Shown: positions 1-5,209 of the stretch, one piece after another
How positions within the stretch are numbered: position 1 is the stretch's first letter
Layout of the letters: each line of letters begins with the position of its first letter
DNA from: Rubrobacter sp.
Lineage (GTDB): Bacteria; Actinomycetota; Rubrobacteria; Rubrobacterales; Rubrobacteraceae
NCBI GenBank assembly: GCA_020253895.1
Contig: JADDKG010000349.1
Span: 1 to 6,400, forward strand
DNA length: 6,400 nt
Reading direction: 5' to 3'
Notes under the pieces: model-generated
Told to the model about the DNA's origin: nothing
Seen by the model: the letters and a program-made list of their open reading frames with translations, nothing else
Databases searched by the model: none
Made by a program: the position numbers and the translations under genes

Positions 1-247
1 AGTCCAGGCGGTAGGGACGGTTCAGACCCTCTTTGGGACGTCCCACCCTGCGCACAGGGATCCCCTCGAACTCGTAGTCCTCTACCTGGCCGGGCTCGAT
101 GTTATTGCCCGGTATGCTCCTCTTGGGAGCCAGTACAAACGTCTCGTGCCCCCGGGAGCGCAGCTCCCTGGCAAGCCCCAGCGTGACGATCTCCACCCCC
201 GCGTAGTGCTCGGGGAAGAACTGGTGAGCGGCGAACAGGATCCTCAC
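1..247 (-). CDS. Family 4 (GT-B) glycosyltransferase, N-terminal part only
   Basis: The reading frame starts with GTG at 247 and runs off the window after 82 codons. The N-terminus reads MRILFAAHQFFPEHYAGVEI, followed by a predicted alpha helix (TLGLARELRSRGHETFVLAP). That is the first beta strand, the glycine-containing loop (P..YAGVE) and the first helix of the acceptor-binding Rossmann half of GT-B glycosyltransferases of the GT4 type. The family transfers a sugar from a nucleotide donor in the cytoplasm, here probably to a polysaccharide or lipid-linked glycan. The start overlaps the stop of the upstream sulfotransferase by 4 bp (GTGA), and a GAGG sits 4 nt before it, so the two are probably translated together. 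The donor-binding C-terminal half is outside the window, so donor and acceptor cannot be inferred. Confidence 0.85.
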   Translation of the reverse strand, partial: MRILFAAHQFFPEHYAGVEIVTLGLARELRSRGHETFVLAPKRSIPGNNIEPGQVEDYEFEGIPVRRVGRPKEGLNRPYRLD

Positions 248-1359
248 GGTACCTCGTAGCCCATCTCCGCCAGCTGCTTCCCGGCGATCTCCCCGTACAC
301 CCGCCGGTCCCGCTCGGTGAAGACGTTCTTCCAGTCGCCCGCAACACCCTTCCTGAAGAAGGACTGGGCGTCCTCCTCGCCCTGCCGGCGGTTGGAAACG
401 CGCTCGAAGCTGCTGGCCCGGATGCAGCGCTCGATTAGGGGCTCACCGCGCCGGGCCCCGAGGAACTCCAGGACCCTGAACAGGGTGGCCGGGGTGTCCC
501 GCAGCAGGTCCTCGTAGCGGATCTCGAGGTACCTCTCACCGAACAGGGTGGTTCCGTCCCGGTGCGCCTTGCCGACCCGGTGGCTCCAGCGGCGGGCCAG
601 CTGCCGCAGCCGCTCCTCGGTAAAGATCGAACGCCCCTCCGCCAGGAAACCCTCCCGGTCCCCAAGGTACGCGTCCCGGATCTCGAGCTCCTCCTGGGTC
701 AGGTGGAAGATCCCCCCGGGCCGGTCGCTGGCCTCCCGCCACCAGTGGTGCATGGCGGAGACGGCTACGTCCCGCCCGTCCCGGACGATATGGATGATCC
801 TGGCGTCGGGGTAGTACTCGTGGATCTCGTCCAGGTTCTCGGTGTGCTGCGGGCTCTTATCCCCGACGATCCTCTTCCCGGTCCGGGCCACCTCCTTGGA
901 GAGGAAGTAGTCTACCGAGAGGCGGACGAGGTTGCGGAGGTCGGCCTCGTAGTCGTCCCCCCAGCGGTTCCAGGGGAGGCCGTGCCACACCCTCAGCTCC
1001 TCCGAGCCGGCCAGCGCCCGGGTGAGGCTGGAGACCGGACCGGGATAGACAGGGATCTCCTCCCGCTCGTAGTCCCGGCCGAAGAAACTGCCCTCATGCC
1101 CGCAGGCTATCTCGGGGTGGGCGCTCAGGGTCCGCCGCAACCAGGAGGTACCGGAGCGCATCTCCCCGGCTATAAAGAAGACGGTATCGTACCGGCCGGA
1201 AGGCGCGCTGTGGCGAACCTTTGCGGAGACGCCCGCAACGGCGGCCCGCACCACCCGAGCTGCATGCTCGTTGGACATTACGGTGCGCACGAACCGGTCG
1301 AAGAGCTCGTTCTGAGCCCTGTAGTCCCTCAAGCGTTCTATGATCCGGGCGGCATCCAC
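244..1359 (-). CDS. PAPS-dependent sulfotransferase (first of two)
   Basis: This encodes 371 residues of a sulfotransferase, which would move a sulfuryl group from PAPS to a hydroxyl or amine acceptor in the cytoplasm. The 5'-phosphosulfate loop is seen at about residues 65-74 (GEMRSGTSWL). The 3'-phosphate site is at about 190-201 (HIVRDGRDVAVS), with Arg193 and Ser201 as the expected contacts. KSPQHT (168-173) follows the usual K(S/T)P pattern, RYEDL (281-285) is a common core motif, and FRKGVAGDWKNVFT (335-348) matches the C-terminal RKG..G.W PAPS-binding segment. All catalytic parts appear intact and the length is normal. The GTG at 1359 is the first start after an in-frame TAA about 9 nt upstream. 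No Shine-Dalgarno sequence precedes it, but a TATAAT ends 8 nt before it, so a leaderless message is possible. The gene lies 19 bp after the GT2 gene and overlaps the GT4 gene by 4 bp. The acceptor is unknown; a glycan is the contextual inference. Confidence 0.9.
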   Translation of the reverse strand: MDAARIIERLRDYRAQNELFDRFVRTVMSNEHAARVVRAAVAGVSAKVRHSAPSGRYDTVFFIAGEMRSGTSWLRRTLSAHPEIACGHEGSFFGRDYEREEIPVYPGPVSSLTRALAGSEELRVWHGLPWNRWGDDYEADLRNLVRLSVDYFLSKEVARTGKRIVGDKSPQHTENLDEIHEYYPDARIIHIVRDGRDVAVSAMHHWWREASDRPGGIFHLTQEELEIRDAYLGDREGFLAEGRSIFTEERLRQLARRWSHRVGKAHRDGTTLFGERYLEIRYEDLLRDTPATLFRVLEFLGARRGEPLIERCIRASSFERVSNRRQGEEDAQSFFRKGVAGDWKNVFTERDRRVYGEIAGKQLAEMGYEVP

Positions 1360-1367
1360 GGGCGAGG

Positions 1368-1373
1368 ATTATA
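1368..1373 (-). promoter_or_regulatory. Perfect TATAAT -10 box for a possible leaderless sulfotransferase transcript
   Basis: The minus strand reads TATAAT here, ending 8 nt before the GTG at 1359. This is an AT-rich island in otherwise GC-rich DNA, and no Shine-Dalgarno sequence precedes the GTG. In actinobacteria, a -10 box 6-8 nt before the start codon is the known signature of leaderless mRNAs. The best-placed -35 (CTGAGC, 1391-1396, 17-bp spacer) is poor. The element lies in the 19-bp gap after the glycosyltransferase stop, so it would be an internal operon promoter. Confidence 0.45.
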
Positions 1374-1378
1374 TATGT

Positions 1379-2356
1379 TCATATGCCGCGGCTCAGGAAG
1401 CCGTGCAGCCGGCCGTAGAGGCGGGGGCTCAACCGGGCCAGCGCGGCGCTCTTGACCCCGAGATAGTTGCCGAGCTGGGAGGTTGCGGCGTAACGCGCCG
1501 CAGCCGCCAACAGGAGCAGAGCCCCGGCGGCCGCAGCTTCCTCGTTCCTGCGCAGCAGCCGGTAGAGGTAGAGCGTGGAGCGCGGTATGGCCACGAGCAG
1601 CCGGGCCAGGTTCGAAACCGGCCGGAGCCCGAAGAGCTCCATGAGTACCCGCTGGTTCACGTAGTAGCGGCGCAGGTCGTACATCGCCCCCCGCTCGTGC
1701 GAGTGGTAGACGGCGGAGCGCGGCTCGTACACCAGCTTGTAGCCGGCCTCGACCACCCGCTTGCCCCACCGGATGTCCTCCCCAAAGTCCGTCCTGTCGA
1801 AGGGAAAGCGCTCCCACACCGAGCGTCGGATGCAGGAGCTCACGTTGTCGAAGGCAGCCAGGCGGCGCCGCTTCGCCGGTGGTAAACTCCCGTACCGCTC
1901 CGGGTCGCCGGCGAACTGCTCGCGGCGCTCGACGCTCGCGGTGGCGAGGCTGCCGAGAAGCGCCCTGGTGAACGCGCTGGCGTCAGGGCGGGCGAGCTGC
2001 CGTCCGTACACCCCCGCCACGCGCTCGTCGCGCTCGAGGTTCTCCACCATGGCTGCAAGCCAGCTCTCGTCGAGCGGCAGGGCATCCTGGACGAGCAGGG
2101 CGACGTACTCTCCGGAGGAGAGCGAGATCCCCAGGTTCCGCGTCGCACCGTGGTTGAACTCCTCCTTCCGGATGCGGTGGACGGTAGCCCCGTAGCGCCG
2201 GGCAAGCTCCACCGTCCCGTCCGTGGAGCCGGAGTCCACGACCACCATCTCCACCTCGAACTCCCCCCGCTGCCCCGAGACACGCCGGAGGAGCTCCTCG
2301 AACTCCCGCCCGGCGTTGAGGGTGAGGATGACGACCGAAACCACCGGCCGGCTCAC
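1379..2356 (-). CDS. Family 2 glycosyltransferase, rhamnosyltransferase-like
   Basis: With the GTG at 2356 as start the protein has 325 residues. It opens directly on the GT-A fold's first strand (VSVVILTLN, residues 7-15). It then shows VDSGSTDGT (40-48, nucleotide binding), FNHGATRN (67-74, typical of rhamnosyltransferase-like GT2 enzymes), VQDALP (89-94, the metal-binding DXD-position loop) and FGEDIRWGKRV (191-201, catalytic acidic pair). HSHERG and a basic, Ala/Leu-rich C-terminal region follow; the latter may touch the membrane. The family adds a sugar from a nucleotide donor, probably to a growing surface glycan. The start at 2356 is preferred because a GGAGGG precedes it and it shares a GTGA overlap with the stop of the decayed sulfatase frame. 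An ATG at 2404 behind AAGGAG, giving 16 more residues, is a real alternative; a GTG at 2419 is less likely. Donor and acceptor are not determinable from sequence alone. Confidence 0.88.
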   Translation of the reverse strand: MSRPVVSVVILTLNAGREFEELLRRVSGQRGEFEVEMVVVDSGSTDGTVELARRYGATVHRIRKEEFNHGATRNLGISLSSGEYVALLVQDALPLDESWLAAMVENLERDERVAGVYGRQLARPDASAFTRALLGSLATASVERREQFAGDPERYGSLPPAKRRRLAAFDNVSSCIRRSVWERFPFDRTDFGEDIRWGKRVVEAGYKLVYEPRSAVYHSHERGAMYDLRRYYVNQRVLMELFGLRPVSNLARLLVAIPRSTLYLYRLLRRNEEAAAAGALLLLAAAARYAATSQLGNYLGVKSAALARLSPRLYGRLHGFLSRGI

Positions 2357-2573
2357 AGGCCCTCCGGCTGCGGAGACGGTCTCTGGTTCTCCAGCTCCCC
2401 GCATTCCTCTCCTTCGCACTCGCTTAATCTAGCAAGCCGCGAGCGAAGCTTCCGAAAGTCCTCTGCCTCCAGCAGCGGCGCGCGGTTCTCTAGCCAGCAG
2501 GGATCCCCCCGCAGATCGTAGACTTCCCCTCCCCGCTCTCATACTCCGCGCAGGTCCAGCTGTAACGGAGCAT
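2353..2573 (-). pseudogene. Truncated and frameshifted sulfatase C-terminus
   Basis: The minus-strand frame ending at TGA 2353-2355 reads EVYDLRGDPCWLENRAPLL, then EDFRKLRSRLARLSECEGEEC and a polar tail. This is the usual end of type I sulfatases, which carry E-(L/V)-YDL..DP..L.N.A followed by a charged helix and a C.G..C pair. Just upstream the matching segment LRYSWTCAEYESGEG continues in another frame, so about one base is missing in the G-rich run at 2523-2534. The frame of the YDL part meets a TGA at 2539-2541. Nothing of the rest of a sulfatase (active-site C.P.R motif, metal ligands) lies upstream; the sulfotransferase gene ends at 2620 instead. This is therefore a dead remnant of about 70 residues. 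Its stop overlaps the GTG of the glycosyltransferase, suggesting the intact gene was once co-translated with it. The family assignment rests on motif recognition only. Confidence 0.65.
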
Positions 2574-2589
2574 TGAAGGCCCCGGTCGG

Positions 2590-2607
2590 CCCGATAAGTT
2601 CATCGGG
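2590..2607 (-). terminator. Short hairpin after the sulfotransferase stop
   Basis: A perfect 6-bp inverted repeat (CCCGAT / ATCGGG) with a 6-nt loop begins 12 nt after the sulfotransferase stop codon at 2620-2622. It has no T-run after it on the minus strand, so it does not look like a classical intrinsic terminator. It may mark the 3' end of the message, attenuate readthrough into the sulfatase remnant, or be chance in GC-rich DNA. Confidence 0.3.
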
Positions 2608-2619
2608 AAGCGGCGCGCA

Positions 2620-3540
2620 TCATGGGGATCCGTAGAACTCTTCTATGAAGCCCGCGGTGATCCGCTCCACGGCCCGGATCTGCTCCCCGGTGAGGTCCTC
2701 ACGCCATCCGCCAGGGGTGGCCTTGCGGCGGATCTTGCCAGGCCCCTTCTCCTCCCGGGGTATGTTCTCCCAGCTGTGCTTCTCGACGACCTCTGCAAGC
2801 GCCTCCTCGTCCACCGGGAGCTTCAGCGCACCACAGATCCCGCGCATGACCCCCAGGGCGTCGGCCCTGAGCTCCTCATAGCGGACCAACACCTTCGGGC
2901 CCTCGTGCCTCTCGTAGGCCTCCCGCGCGGGGAGCATCTCGCGCAGGAAGGCGCGGGCGAGCTCCTTCGCAAAGGCGTTCTCGTCGCCGACCTCATCGTA
3001 GCGCCGCCGCTTCCTGGCCCACCCGCCGGGCCTGCGGGCGTCGAGCCTGGAGGCGACCACGTCCCGCGGGTCCCGGATGAGCAGCACCATCCGGCTTTCG
3101 GGCAAGGCCTCCATTATGAGCGGCGCCCCTATGGAGCCGTGGGGCTCTTTTACGACCAGCCACCCGGAGTTTCTGGCGACTTGGGGGAACTTGGACGCCG
3201 CGGCATCCAGGATGTACCGCCGCATCGGAGGGAGCCAGGTCTTCTTGTCCCCGCCCAGAAGGAAACCCCGGGAGCCGTGCAGATACTCGCCCCGGTTGTA
3301 GTAGAGGTGGCCGAACATGTAGCCGACCAGCGGCTCGTTCCAGAAGCTGTACCCCGGAAGGTCTCCCATCATCCGTCCGAGCCAGGTGCTCCCCGTGCGG
3401 CCGGCACCGAAGATCCACACCATCCGGTCGGGTTCCATCCGCCGGAGGCGCCGTTCCAGAGCGGCTATGCGTCGTCTCGCCTGCGCCAGCTCATCCTCGC
3501 GCCTGATCCTGCGGACTATGGAACCCACGAACCCGGCCAT
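2620..3540 (-). CDS. PAPS-dependent sulfotransferase (second, with N-terminal coiled coil)
   Basis: This encodes 306 residues. After a basic start, a predicted coiled coil (about 14-36, ELAQARRRIAALERRLRRME) precedes the catalytic domain. The phosphosulfate loop is IFGAGRTGSTWLGRMM (43-58). LVVKEPHGS (128-136) holds a conserved-position Lys. The 3'-phosphate site is LLIRDPRDVVAS (153-164), with Arg156 and Ser164. VRYEELRAD (219-227) follows, and the C-terminus has KIRRKATPGGWREDLT (269-284), equivalent to the RKG..G.W segment. The enzyme should therefore be an active cytoplasmic sulfotransferase. It differs from the one at 244-1359 in every motif, so it is not a recent duplicate and probably has another acceptor position. 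The coiled coil could mediate oligomerisation. ATG 3540 has no Shine-Dalgarno; a TAACAT box ends 7 nt upstream. It is transcribed divergently from the amidase gene. Confidence 0.9.
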   Translation of the reverse strand: MAGFVGSIVRRIRREDELAQARRRIAALERRLRRMEPDRMVWIFGAGRTGSTWLGRMMGDLPGYSFWNEPLVGYMFGHLYYNRGEYLHGSRGFLLGGDKKTWLPPMRRYILDAAASKFPQVARNSGWLVVKEPHGSIGAPLIMEALPESRMVLLIRDPRDVVASRLDARRPGGWARKRRRYDEVGDENAFAKELARAFLREMLPAREAYERHEGPKVLVRYEELRADALGVMRGICGALKLPVDEEALAEVVEKHSWENIPREEKGPGKIRRKATPGGWREDLTGEQIRAVERITAGFIEEFYGSP

Positions 3541-3546
3541 GGCACA

Positions 3547-3577
3547 AATGTTAACATTCTTTAAGCAACCCCTGCAA
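3547..3577 (-). promoter_or_regulatory. Putative leaderless promoter with palindromic operator for the sulfotransferase
   Basis: On the minus strand a TTGCAG (3572-3577) is followed by an 18-bp spacer and TAACAT (3548-3553). Seven bases later comes the ATG at 3540. TAACAT fits the TANNNT pattern of actinobacterial -10 boxes. With no Shine-Dalgarno sequence this would give a leaderless message. The -10 box is embedded in a perfect 12-bp palindrome, AATGTTAACATT (3547-3558), which would be well placed as a repressor site. All of this is pattern-based inference. Confidence 0.45.
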
Positions 3578-3611
3578 ACCCGAGCGCCGCCTTCCCTTTG
3601 AGATAATTCTG

Positions 3612-3640
3612 GAAAACTTCAGCAAAGCTCTTAAGTTTTC
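3612..3640. repeat. Inverted repeat GAAAACTT-N13-AAGTTTTC, probable operator
   Basis: Perfect 8-bp arms (3612-3619 and 3633-3640) are separated by 13 nt that contain a further small AGC-AAA-GCT inverted repeat. The right arm overlaps the region where the amidase -35 would lie, which suits an operator. No gene reads into it from either side, so a terminator role is unlikely. Confidence 0.45.
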
Positions 3641-3659
3641 AATCTCCCTACCCGATAAT
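3631..3659 (+). promoter_or_regulatory. Putative amidase promoter
   Basis: GATAAT (3654-3659) matches the TATAAT consensus at five of six positions. It lies about 45 bp before the favoured start codon in an AT-rich stretch. The -35 at the best spacing (TTAAGT, 3631-3636, 17-bp spacer) is weak, so an activator or a different sigma factor may be needed. An alternative -10 (GATAAT, 3602-3607) has no convincing -35. Confidence 0.4.
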
Positions 3660-3691
3660 TCTTTGTGGCAGGAAAACAAAAGACGTGTATC

Positions 3692-3696
3692 GGAGG
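3692..3696 (+). promoter_or_regulatory. Shine-Dalgarno GGAGG that favours the TTG start of the amidase
   Basis: GGAGG inside a GGAGGGGG run stands 6 nt before the TTG at 3703. The upstream in-frame GTG at 3685 has only a weak AGGA 11 nt away, and using it would place the strong site inside the coding region. This decides for TTG. Confidence 0.6.
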
Positions 3697-3702
3697 GGGA
3701 CC

Positions 3703-5193
3703 TTGCGCGCGGCGACGGTGGCCTTTCTGGCCCTGACAACGGTACTGGCATTCGGCCTTGCGGGCTCTGGCGGAGGGGCCGCGGCCCGGGAGGGAGGAAG
3801 CCTCGAAGGGGAGTTCCGGGCGGCGGCTGCCGAGTACGGGGTGCCGGCGGACCTCTTGAAGGCGATGGGCTACGTGAACACCCGCTGGGAGATGCCACCG
3901 CCGGAGGCCAGCGACTACGAGAAGGGCGATATCGAGGGCCGGGGCCAGTACGGGATCATGGCGCTCGTCCGCAACCCCTCGAAGGACACGCTGGGGCGGG
4001 CTTCGGAGCTCACCGGACTCTCCCCTGAGCGGCTCAAGAGCGAGCGGGCGGCGAACATCCGCGGCGGGGCCGCGGTGCTCGCCGAGATCCAGGGCCAGAA
4101 GAAGCCCCGCGACATAAACGGCTGGTACGAGGCGGTGGCCGAGTACGGCGACGGGGTGCTCTACGCCAACCAGGTCTACGAGACCCTGAAGAAGGGGGCG
4201 GAGGCGGAGATCTCGAGCGGCGAGAGGGTGCGTCTCCGGGCGCACCCGGAGGCCGAGACCCAGGAGGTCTACACCACCATGGCCAGCGCGGACTACGGCC
4301 GGGCGACCTGGTACGGGGCCCACTCCAACAACTACACAGACTCCAACCGGGAGCGCACCTACGACATAAACCGGATCGTCATCCACGTCACCCAGGGCTC
4401 CTGGTCCAGCGCAATAAACTGGTTCAAGGACGACCGGGCCCAGGTCTCCGCCCACTACACCGTACGCTCCTCCGACGGCAAGATCGGCCAGAGCGTCCGC
4501 GAGGCGGACATCGCCTGGCATGCCGGAAACTGGAGCTACAACATCCACAGCATCGGCATCGAGCACGAGGGCTATGTTTCCGAGAAGCGGTGGTTCACCG
4601 ACGCCATGTACCGCTCCTCGGCCCGGCTTGCCGCCTACCTGTGCAAGAAGTACAGGATCCCGATCGACCGGAAGCACATCATCGGGCACAGCGAGGTACC
4701 TGGGGCGACCCATACCGACCCGGGCCGCTACTGGAACTGGGACCGCTACATGCGGCTGGTGCGCAGCTACGCCGGGAGCAACACCTACAAGCAGGTGGTG
4801 GACAACTCCTCCCCGAGGTTCAGAGCCTCCGAGGCGTGGCACCTCAACACCTGGAACTCCCAGAAGTACGGCAAGAACTACCGGGCCGCCAAGCCGCGCA
4901 ACGTCAACGACCCGGCCAGTTACAGGATCAAGATCCCCAAGCGGGGCAAGTACGCCGTCTTCGCCTGGTGGCCGGCCAGCGTCGGCTACAACCAGCACAC
5001 CCGCTACACCATAAGGACGGTCGGCGGCTGGCAGAAGCGGGTCGTCAACCAGGAGAAGAACGGCGGCCGGTGGGTGAAGCTCGGCACCTACACCATGGCG
5101 ACCGGGGACCGGGTGTACGTCCGGGTGCACCGCAACGTGGCCGGCAAGGACTGGGTCATAGCCGATGCCGTCCGGGTGAAGCGGGTGGGGTAG
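3703..5193 (+). CDS. Secreted N-acetylmuramoyl-L-alanine amidase with golvesin-like C-terminal domain
   Basis: With the TTG start the protein has 496 residues. A Sec signal peptide (about 1-28: hydrophobic VAFLALTTVLAFGLAGSGG, then a GGAAA end) precedes a lysozyme/SLT-like helical domain (about 35-165). There the usual E-S of the catalytic motif is N59-T60 (YVNTRWE), so this part is probably non-catalytic. The zinc amidase_2 domain (about 215-345) is complete. His228 (IVIH), His329 (GHSEV) and Asp339 (HTDPG) match the AmpD-type zinc ligands with the same 10-residue spacing between the last two. Glu287 (IGIEHEG) is the likely catalytic base. Residues about 363-496 form a golvesin C-terminal-like beta domain ending in VIADAVRV. 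The enzyme should cut the MurNAc-L-Ala bond of peptidoglycan outside the membrane. It is the only plus-strand gene, divergent from the sulfotransferase and convergent with the epimerase, so its tie to the glycan genes is uncertain. A GTG start at 3685 adds 6 residues. Confidence 0.9.
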   Translation: MRAATVAFLALTTVLAFGLAGSGGGAAAREGGSLEGEFRAAAAEYGVPADLLKAMGYVNTRWEMPPPEASDYEKGDIEGRGQYGIMALVRNPSKDTLGRASELTGLSPERLKSERAANIRGGAAVLAEIQGQKKPRDINGWYEAVAEYGDGVLYANQVYETLKKGAEAEISSGERVRLRAHPEAETQEVYTTMASADYGRATWYGAHSNNYTDSNRERTYDINRIVIHVTQGSWSSAINWFKDDRAQVSAHYTVRSSDGKIGQSVREADIAWHAGNWSYNIHSIGIEHEGYVSEKRWFTDAMYRSSARLAAYLCKKYRIPIDRKHIIGHSEVPGATHTDPGRYWNWDRYMRLVRSYAGSNTYKQVVDNSSPRFRASEAWHLNTWNSQKYGKNYRAAKPRNVNDPASYRIKIPKRGKYAVFAWWPASVGYNQHTRYTIRTVGGWQKRVVNQEKNGGRWVKLGTYTMATGDRVYVRVHRNVAGKDWVIADAVRVKRVG

Positions 5194-5195
5194 GA

Positions 5196-5209
5196 GGCCC
5201 TACAGGGCC
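5196..5209. terminator. Small hairpin between convergent genes
   Basis: GGCCCT-AC-AGGGCC (5196-5209) is an inverted repeat spanning the 6-nt gap between the two stop codons and the end of the epimerase gene. As RNA it could fold as a 5-bp GC stem with a 4-nt loop in either direction. There is no T-run on either strand, so termination here is only a possibility. Confidence 0.25.

Larger units (their letters stand above)
3602..3677. repeat. Split direct repeat GATAATTCT...GGAAAAC in the divergent intergenic region
   Basis: GATAATTCT occurs at 3602-3610 and again at 3654-3662. The first copy is followed immediately by GGAAAAC (3611-3617). The second copy is followed by GGAAAAC (3671-3677) after an 8-bp insert. 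The two copies flank the inverted repeat at 3612-3640, and the second contains the likely -10 of the amidase promoter. The arrangement could be paired regulator sites or a duplicated promoter segment. Confidence 0.5.

Noticed and set aside
562..1455. Plus-strand open frame of 297 codons opposite the first sulfotransferase
   Set aside because: It has low-complexity Pro/Gly/Val composition typical of antisense to GC-rich genes, and the minus strand carries all the sulfotransferase motifs.
2539..2619. Protein-like minus-strand reading DELIGPTGAFNAPLQLDLRG just after the sulfotransferase stop
   Set aside because: It looks somewhat protein-like but is only about 26 codons long, has no start with a ribosome site and matches no family I recognise. 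It overlaps the sulfatase-like frame, which explains the DNA better.
2776..3564. Plus-strand open frame of 262 codons opposite the second sulfotransferase
   Set aside because: It is antisense to a gene with intact PAPS-binding motifs and shows no recognisable motif of its own.
3598..3603. TTGAGA as a strong -35 for the amidase
   Set aside because: It matches TTGACA at five of six positions, but no -10-like hexamer occurs 16-19 bp downstream (the DNA there reads around AGCAAAG).
3612..3640. Inverted repeat read as a transcription terminator
   Set aside because: Genes on both sides start near it and point away, so no transcript arrives that would need ending. An operator role is more likely.
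3631..5130. Long minus-strand open frame of 499 codons opposite the amidase
   Set aside because: It is the antisense shadow of the amidase. The translation is Val/Pro/Gly/Arg-rich without domains, while the plus strand has clear signal peptide, zinc ligands and catalytic residues.
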